64,000 bases of DNA from Azolla caroliniana (lineage: Eukaryota; Polypodiophyta). The notes beneath the pieces were generated by a model. That model saw only the letters and a list, made by a program, of their open reading frames with translations. It searched no databases and had not been told where the DNA came from. The position numbers and the translations under genes are program-made. Positions 56,748 through 64,000 of the stretch are shown piece by piece (within the stretch, counting starts at the first letter, position 1; each line of letters opens with the position of its first letter). The stretch is taken from contig JBHGNT010000002.1 of NCBI GenBank assembly GCA_043228905.1, positions 4,216,001 through 4,280,000 on the forward strand, written 5' to 3'.

Positions 56748-59700
56748 CACCACCTCTCGCAAGAGCGAACTCAGAGCTTAGTAAACCCCTTGCGGGTGGG
56801 TGGACCACATGGTGGTCGGCTGCGCAGGGTGACCTCCACCGAAGAGGAGGGGTCTGCATCTCGATCAACGATAAGGCCCGATACGAAGTAACATCATCTA
56901 GCACACTGGTGGAGGGTCGGGCCTTATACGTGCTTCTGAAATGGAATCGCCTACAGATTGGGGTGCTAAACATTTATGCCCCTAACTCAGCCCCCGAGAG
57001 AGCAATCTTTTGGAGGATGTTAGCGACAACATTACCTGATGTCGAGGCTTGGGTAATGGCAGGTGATTTCAACATGACTGAACTCCTGGGAGATAGGAAA
57101 GGAGGAACCCAGAGGCCTATTTATGGTGTGGAGCTGGATTCATGGGCTTTCCTAATTGGCAAAATCGGGGTGAATGATACATGGGGCTCTTCCCTTAGGA
57201 GAAGCTCACATTCGCTGCACTTTTCCAGAGCCGTTGGGAATGCTAGGGGCAGTAGTCTTGCACGGCTAGATCGCATATACATCAGCTCATCCCTCGAAGA
57301 GCTTGGGGGCTCCTTTGCTATCTTGGCAGGTCTTACCTTTTCAGATCATCAGCCGGTGAGACTAGACCTTAACCCACCCATCGATAGCAAGGGCAGTCTC
57401 AATGTGAAGATCCCCACAAAGATCATGAAAAGTGAAGAGGTGAAGGCCGGTTTACAGAGTATATGGCAGGACACCACGGGCAGTGAATCAGCTAGCGAAG
57501 ATTTGCAGAAAAAATTGGCCCTCTCCTCCTCCTTTTTACAACAGGAGACCAAGCGCGCCCTCCAACAAGTTAGAGCCATTGAAACAAAATTAAGGAAGGC
57601 CGTTGCGGCAGCACAACGGCTACTACAGGTAGACCCTAGTTGCAATTGGTCTAGAGCTAAGCTGGAGGAAGCAAAGATGAAGGTACAGGAAAGGACTTTG
57701 GAGAAGAACCGAATGTTGTTTCGAAGAAACGCAGCATGGTGGGCTAGAAAAGACGACAAGGTCAACCGACATTTCTTTCACTACAAGGCACCCAAGGGTG
57801 GTGGAGGACGTATCCAAGGGTTGCGCAAACCAGACGGCTCAATAATGGAAGACAAGACTGAGATTCTAGAAATGGCAACACAATACTATCGTGACCTCCT
57901 CGCACCTATGCATGTGAGGCAAAACACGAAGCTGACTGATCGAGTGATGTCTTGCATTCACCCCAAGGTAACCCAAGCGATGGAAGTTGTGCTCGATAGC
58001 CCCATCTCTCGTTTAGAACTCTCAAAGGCGCTTAGGCGATTGCGAAGGGGTGCATGCCCCGGCCCCAATGGTCTCTCAAGAGATTTCTTCGAGATTCATT
58101 GGGAATGTGTTATCCTGTCTTTGGAAGCCGGAGTTCAAGAGATTTGGTCCTCAGGAAAGATGTCGATTGGTCTGGCTGAGGGGATGATATATCTCATCCC
58201 CAAAGTGTCAGAGCAAAGCCTAGAGTTGCGCCAGTGGCATCCAATCACGATCCTTAACACGGCATACAAGATACTCGCTAAAGTCCTAGCTCGGCGGTTA
58301 GCAAGCTTCTTACCGGACATCATCCATGACAATCAAACTGGATTTGTCAAGAACAGGTCTATCTTTGATAATGTGTTGCTTCTTTGTGAAGCTATGGCAT
58401 TGGCCTGTCGCTCCGTATCGAGCTCGATTATTCTGATGTTAGAATTCGAGAAGGCCTACGACAGGGTGCTATGGCCCTTTTTGGAAAATGTGATGAGAAC
58501 TTTGGACCTACCTCCAAAATGGAGGAATTGCACTTCTGCACTCTATCGGACAACTACGAGTAGCATGCTGATGGTTAGTTCTAGGGGACCCACCTTCCAA
58601 CTACAACGCTCAGTGAGGCAAGGTTGTCCCCTAGCCCCATATCTCTATCTCTTTGTAACCGAGGCTTTCTCCGCCTACTTACAAGCACCAACCAGTGGGC
58701 TACAGGGATTGCCCATCCCCAATGTGACTGAAGATTTGTTGTTATCTGAATATGTTGACGATACGGTTCTTTTCTTGCAAGGTGATGAGGAGAATTTGCA
58801 ACGGGTTGAACATCTTGTCGAGGACTTTTGTCGGGTGGCTGGTGCCAAGATCAATTGGAATAAAACCCAAGGCCTATGGTTCAGCGAACAAGAGAAACCA
58901 AGATGGCAACCCCATGCCGATTTTATGTGGGTCCCTAATGGGACGACGTTCAAGTACCTTGGATTTACGATGGGGAGGTCAATCCCCAAGGGAGCGCAAT
59001 TGGCCCATGTACAAGCCAAAATAAATAGGAAGTTGAACCAATGGAGTAGATCTAAATTATCCTTCACTGGTAGGGTCCTTGTTGCGAACCAAGTGTTGCT
59101 CGCTACCATGTGGCACTCAGTCTCATGCTGGATTATGGACCCTGCACGTCTGCACGCGATAAAGGCTGCCATCAGGGGGTTTATATGGTCAGGTAAGGAC
59201 AACCCAAGGGCTGTTGCCAGAGTGTCATGGTGCTGGATAACGCAATCGCGGGCTAAAGGGGGGCTTGGCCTCATAAACCCCTTAATGCAGAGTTGTGCAT
59301 TGCTAGCTAAAATGGTGGTTCACTGCCTCCTGCCAGGTAAGGGGTGTTGGAAGGTACTACTTCGCAACAGGCTGCAAGCAGGGACTCCCAAGTATGGTAG
59401 GCCTTGGCCTGACTCCTTGAATTGGTGTTGCACGAGCGGAGTCCCACCCAAGCTGGCTTGCCATCCGGAGGATAGGGTCGCGAACTCCATTTTGCGGGCA
59501 TGGTGCCATCTACAACAGCATTTGGTCAAGCACACCCCGGAGACATTGATCGAATGGACTAGACAGCCACTATTCTGGAATCCTCACGTGCGAACAAGTG
59601 ACGACACGATGCTAGGGCAACTTAAGGGCCAAGCATGGGGAAAGCTGGCACAAACAAGCCTCCTATCTATAGACGATTGGAGACGCATGGTTGTTTCAGG

Positions 59701-60562
59701 AAGAGCCCAAGAGGACCTTTTCCCTCCCCTCAAGGGAGCTACGAAAATGCGGAGATTGATAGTTGAGGCAATTGACAGGGTTCCGATGGGGGAGGCGAGA
59801 GAACATGCATGGTTTGGTCTCTTTGACGAGGCTGGAATGGTCAAGTCGCTAAAGGGTGTGAGCGGATCGGGGAGAGATGCAGTTTTTGGGGACAGTCAGA
59901 GCAGGGGCTCTTGGCACCCAATCCGAGTGGTGGCACAGGTTGATAACATTTGGAAGACAGGCCCGAATGTTGCTAAGGTGGAACCCCATTGGAGGTTAAG
60001 GGTATACGGCTATTGCCCCCTTGTCGATCTGGATTGGGACCCAGGGGATTTCAGATGGAAACATGATGATAGACTCCACCACTTCTTCGATTACACCACT
60101 AAATTGGGTCGAACTTTGCAGCTGCAGCTAGGTGGCCCCCTTCGCAATGGCTGGCGAACATTGGGCATCCCCGATGAGGCGCTCCTTAACTTTTGGAAGG
60201 TTCTCTAGCGTCTCCACATGCCTGAAAAGATCAAGCTCTTTTGGTGGCAGATCGGTCATAATGTGGTGCCCGTTGGCAAATGGCTAGATAAACGTGGCGG
60301 CCCATTAGGCTGCCCACTGTGCTCTCGACCTATTGAGACTCTGAGACATTGTCTGTGGGATTGCCCTCAAGCTCAAAAGGTATGGGATAGAGTGACTTGC
60401 CTCCTTGTGGCATGTGAAGTTGAAGGAACATCCTCGTGGAGCGCTGCGGCATGGATTGATCACTCGGTCGAAGGGTGGACAGACGTCGTCAATGCGGATA
60501 GTTGGTACTATGTATGCACAAGAGGCAAAATCGTCAAGATCCGTTTTGAAAGAGGCTTGTAG
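56748..60562 (+). pseudogene. LINE-C ORF2: endonuclease, RT, zf-RVT
   Basis: After the Copia the ORF2 frame resumes at HHLSQERTQSL and shifts phase between 56815 and 56860. It is then open as 1,099 codons from ATG 56909 (counting from there: GDFN 52-55, SDH 145-147, RT motif A LEFEKAYD 511-518, SVRQGCPLAP 568-577, motif C YVDD 615-618). Motif A has Glu where the catalytic Asp of LDFEKAYD is expected. A TAG at 60206-60208 interrupts FWKVL and RLHMPEKIKLFWW in the same phase. The zinc-binding end is CPLCSRPIETLRHCLWDCP (60310-60370). It is well preserved but disabled by these changes. Confidence 0.9.
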
Positions 60563-61120
60563 CCCGCATCCCCTAGGTTTCCGGAAATCTAGATGTTGAT
60601 CGCAGGTTTCACCTTGTGGTATATATAGAAAGCGCGTTGCCTCAAGGTTTTCCAAGGTACGGTATGGCCCCCGGAGGAAGTGATCATGGACATATGGTTC
60701 ACGCTTATTAGCTGCCTACGAGGGCAACTGGAAGAGGTTTGCAGCCACTCCAACGACGTGGTCACTGCCCGTTTGCGCTTTTGGCAGAAATGGCGAAACA
60801 CACCTATGGTGATGCAAGGCGGGAGTGGCCCGAGGTGGAACTACTAGCCCCCACATTGGTTGTTTACTACTCACCTGCCACCCTCTCTTCGTTGTAGGCC
60901 CCAAGAGCCGACTCGTACTAGGCAACATTGAAGGGCATCGCCTTGGATATAGGTAGCTTCTTACATTAAGTCAGGCCGCAAGGCATTGTAAGTAGGCTCA
61001 TCTTCTTTTACTTGATCGGAGGAAGACTCCCCGATGTGTGTATAAGTCTCCTTGTAGACTCTCTATGTAATAATCCTTCCTAACTAATGGGAAAGTAGCT
61101 TCATTTTGAAAAAAAAAAAA
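60563..61120 (+). other. LINE-C 3' UTR and poly(A)
   Basis: This is non-coding sequence from the end of ORF2 to twelve A at 61109-61120. A degenerate coding tail (60780-60870) may extend ORF2, with frame breaks. Confidence 0.6.
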
Positions 61121-64000
61121 TACCTTTTGGGCATATTGTAGCTTGCCTTCACCTTTATACCAATGAAACCGTCTTGTATGACAAGGTTATAATTGTTAAT
61201 TCTTCACACATTCAACCACTCTTGGATATAGTCAAGATGCTTTTATAATTATCTATCCTACTATTGTTTTCTTGCGTCTAGGTAGGCTACATCCTAACCC
61301 TTGAACCCTATCCACCAACCAAATCAACTTGTTTACCATTGCGTTATATTCCTCACATTCTCCATTTTCCTCTTTTATTCCGTCCCATCTTTTGGTTTAC
61401 AAACCAATGTTCATTCCTGCTTACATGTGCTTCCTTAATGTCAGTTCCTCCAATGCCCACAACAAAGGATGATGTCACATGTCAAATTTGTATAAGCTAT
61501 GAAAAGCATATATTGTTCCAAGATATGGCATTACGAAGATTTGTGGGCTTTTGAATGCCCTTAGTGAGTGTTTAGTGCCTAGATTTTTAAGGTCATCGGT
61601 AGTTTGTCGCATGCTTACTCACACTTTCTCTTCCCTATGTTTTCCATAACACTTCATGGATTAGGGGTGTAGTATGGGCAACTTAATGGTTATGAACACA
61701 TCCATCTCAATTTCCATGTAGAAAGAAAAAAAAAACTCTTCTTTTTATTATGTATTTTGCTATTAGAATTCTACACATCAAATTTTGGTGAATGTGCATC
61801 TATGTCCTTCAATTGACCACCTATTTGTGGAATCTCAACAAGGTCTCTAGCTCATCCCCATTCCTAAGAGCATCATTTAATATGGGACAATTGCCTTGAC
61901 TCATAGATTGCATCATAGGAACAATGTATGTACCTGTTTAATGTCATGACACTCTTATAAAAGACTTCGATAACCAATGAAATCAAATGGCCAAATGTTT
62001 TTCTAACTATCTAGGTTTCGACTAACACGTTATGCACATGCTAATCGGTGGTTTGTGGATACATCAATTCCAAGTACTTAAATGAACTCGCACAATCGAT
62101 AGATTCATTTTTACATATGGGCATGGATAGACATCTACATGGTTTGTTTCACAACAATATATTTCTCTTCTCTGTGTTTTCTTTTATGATGGAAGCCTAT
62201 GTGAGGGCCTTTATGCTCTCTATGGAATCTTGGAATGTTATACAATATTTTGCTTCTAAATTTTGAATCACAAGATTGTTTGTGAAGAGCAACAAGATGA
62301 ATATCCACAAACGCGTAACCTAAGCATGAATATAATTTCATATTCTTAATATTCAAAAGCATGCTCGTTAAATTGTTACATTCATTAGCAGTAACAAGTA
62401 TTGATGGTAGAGCAAAATATCTTATTTGTTCCTCTTTTACACCCTATAACCTATAAGGCACTCTCCAAGACATACACATTGCAATCCAATAGTTCACATA
62501 GAGTATCCTTGGGATTCATATTCCATCCATGTTGTAGTTGTAGAGTAGACAAAACACAACTTATGTGTACTTCCTTGAAATTGTTCACTTTATGAAAATA
62601 AGTTGCTCATAGGTCATTCCAACATACAAATGGTAAAGTATTGAAGTATGGAAAATATTTTGGACTTGGAGAGAATATAAAATATGGTTGAACCCATTTA
62701 TTGTATAGCGATGATGCATATTATGCAAAGTGAAGATGAAAGAATGGACAGATGCAAGTAAAGAAAAGCCTAGGCATAGGTGGATTACATAAGTTTACCA
62801 CGCATTACAACCTGCATGTTCAATATCTTCATTGGGTTATGCAAAAGCGTTTGTAATAGGTATTAGGGGATTAATAATATTTTCATACACTCCTATATGT
62901 ATATGTGAGGGCAAGCGTGAAAATGAGGCACAAGCAACGTCATGTTGGCACCTAGCTCATTTGGTTTTATGAGAAAATTCATGTTGTTAAGTGTTACATT
63001 TTGATTGTCACCAACCATAAAGTCTTCAAGATGTCTAATATTTCAAAACAATGCATTGCATGCCATACATGTGTTTTGAGAGTAATTTGGAGCGCAACCT
63101 CTAGATGTGTTTAGAGAGTAATTTGGAGTGCAACCTCTAGATTTAGTAGTTAAAGCCCTATTTTTATAGTATGATGGCCGAGCCTTTATGTTGCACATTT
63201 TCATTGTTCTATTTCTTGATCATTTTTTAGACTAAATGGTCTTCTTCGTTTTTCACTTTGGCCTAAATATATAAAAAAAGATAGGGAAATCTGATTCAAG
63301 TGATAATATGGTATACCATATACAATATAGAAGTAAAGAACATTTTTGTAGAAGAAATTTATGGAATAGAAGGGACAAAAAAACACATCAATGTGAGTTG
63401 CATTTATGACATATTAGAAGATTATGTGGCTTTATGAAGGCCTTCGAATTCAAATTAAATATCCCCTTGTTTGTCACCCATGTGACATGTCTTATGGCTA
63501 GCCACTCCAAAAGTCATAGACCTTTTGAAATCCACAAAGTAAAATAGCGCGTGAAGGGGAGAGGAGGGGGTATCTAAGACAAGAAACTTCAAACATACTC
63601 TTTTGTTATCCATATTTGCCTTTCTAGATGACATACGAGCTTGCATTATCATATGGTACCAAACATTCCCCTTTCCTAAAACTTTGTATATGCCAATAGT
63701 TTATCCTATTAGGATCAAGAGTGAGTGATAATCCTTAATCCTTGTGCATGAACATACAAATGATTATAAAGGTCAATCAAACTCCCATTTTACCCTTGAT
63801 AAGGGCATTGACGTCTTCTCAATCCATTTGCATGACAATGGAGGCAATTCAAGTTAAAAAAATCTTGTGTTTTGCTATTCCACAGAAAATTGAATTTGAG
63901 CTCAAGTTCTTCTTTTGATCTCAAATTTCTACATACATGAAAGCAGTCGTTGGCCCCTCATTCACTCAAAACCAAAGCTAGTTTAAGTTTTTGTTAAATT
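61121..64000. other. AT-rich DNA, nothing recognised
   Basis: I see no gene, LTR end, tRNA or plastid sequence. Open frames here are short and of random composition. One short direct repeat is present: GAGAGTAATTTGGAGCGCAA at about 63077 and a near copy at about 63114, 37 bp apart. Confidence 0.5.

Larger units (their letters stand above)
50590..61120 (+). mobile_element. LINE-C, split by a Copia element, with poly(A) tail
   Basis: Plus-strand pieces 50590-51178 and 56748-61120 form one L1-type LINE of about 5 kb. The 3' end is a run of twelve A at 61109-61120, unlike LINE-A and LINE-B. The 5' end is uncertain. ATACCT occurs both at 50604-50609 and next to the tail at 61120, but six bases is too little to call a target duplication. 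ORF1 is short and lacks a zinc knuckle, so it may be truncated. Confidence 0.75.

Noticed and set aside
56403-56891. 162-codon plus frame spanning the Copia promoter LTR
   Set aside because: It translates LTR DNA including (GA)n; only its last part overlaps a true LINE-C reading frame (LSQERTQSL).
50604-61126. ATACCT as a target duplication of LINE-C
   Set aside because: Six bases shared between an uncertain 5' end and the poly(A) junction could be chance.

Overview
This is nuclear DNA of a land plant. Plant LINEs, Copia and Ty3/Gypsy retrotransposons, a plastid atpH insert and a plant-type tRNA-Leu all point that way. Two of the Gypsy elements have pol proteins of a fungal/sushi-like type. 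From memory, such lineages are commoner in non-seed plants (ferns, lycophytes, mosses) than in flowering plants, so I lean towards a large non-seed-plant genome; this is inference only. I recognise no intact host protein gene. Nearly everything is transposon sequence, often nested.

Layout. 1-6926: a 3,198-bp unit containing an internally deleted minus-strand Gypsy element with its LTR, repeated head to tail at least 2.17 times and almost identical between copies. 6927-10609: a decayed minus-strand Gypsy gag/protease region with its LTR, interrupted by LTR-like DNA carrying a 40-bp minisatellite. 10.6-16.8 kb: AT-rich DNA with about 13 tRNA-Leu-like sequences, all in one orientation, one of them apparently intact, next to an atpH fragment. 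16860-22162: a decayed minus-strand Copia element that holds a solo LTR (with the matching empty site in its other LTR), a triplicated gag segment and a small non-autonomous LTR element with a coding minisatellite. 22762-49373: one chromodomain Gypsy element (chromovirus) on the plus strand, blown up to 26.6 kb by nested insertions and still flanked by a 5-bp target duplication, GTATC. Two LINEs lie in the (TC)n tract of its 5' LTR. The first LINE (23163-38687) was itself split by a composite LTR element (23980-26963) and by a fungal-like Gypsy element (27270-35084), which carries a further solo LTR (34038-34454). 49.4-50.6 kb: degenerate tandem repeats. 50.6-61.1 kb: a third LINE on the plus strand, ending in poly(A), split by a young, nearly intact Copia element (51179-56747) with matching LTRs. 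61.1-64 kb: nothing recognised.

The most interesting system is the chromovirus. The DNA two bases after its 5' LTR is a perfect 12-nt reverse complement of a sequence that starts exactly 32 nt downstream of the LTR TATA box, where the RNA 5' end is expected. There is no tRNA-type primer site. This is the layout of Tf1-type self-primed reverse transcription. A related non-autonomous element at 19570-20980 shows the same geometry with a different but again complementary sequence, which amounts to covariation. The LTRs of both also carry an antisense Pol III B-box-like motif. A second system of note is a LINE group whose 3' ends abut (GA)n rather than poly(A) and which entered the same (TC)n tract twice.
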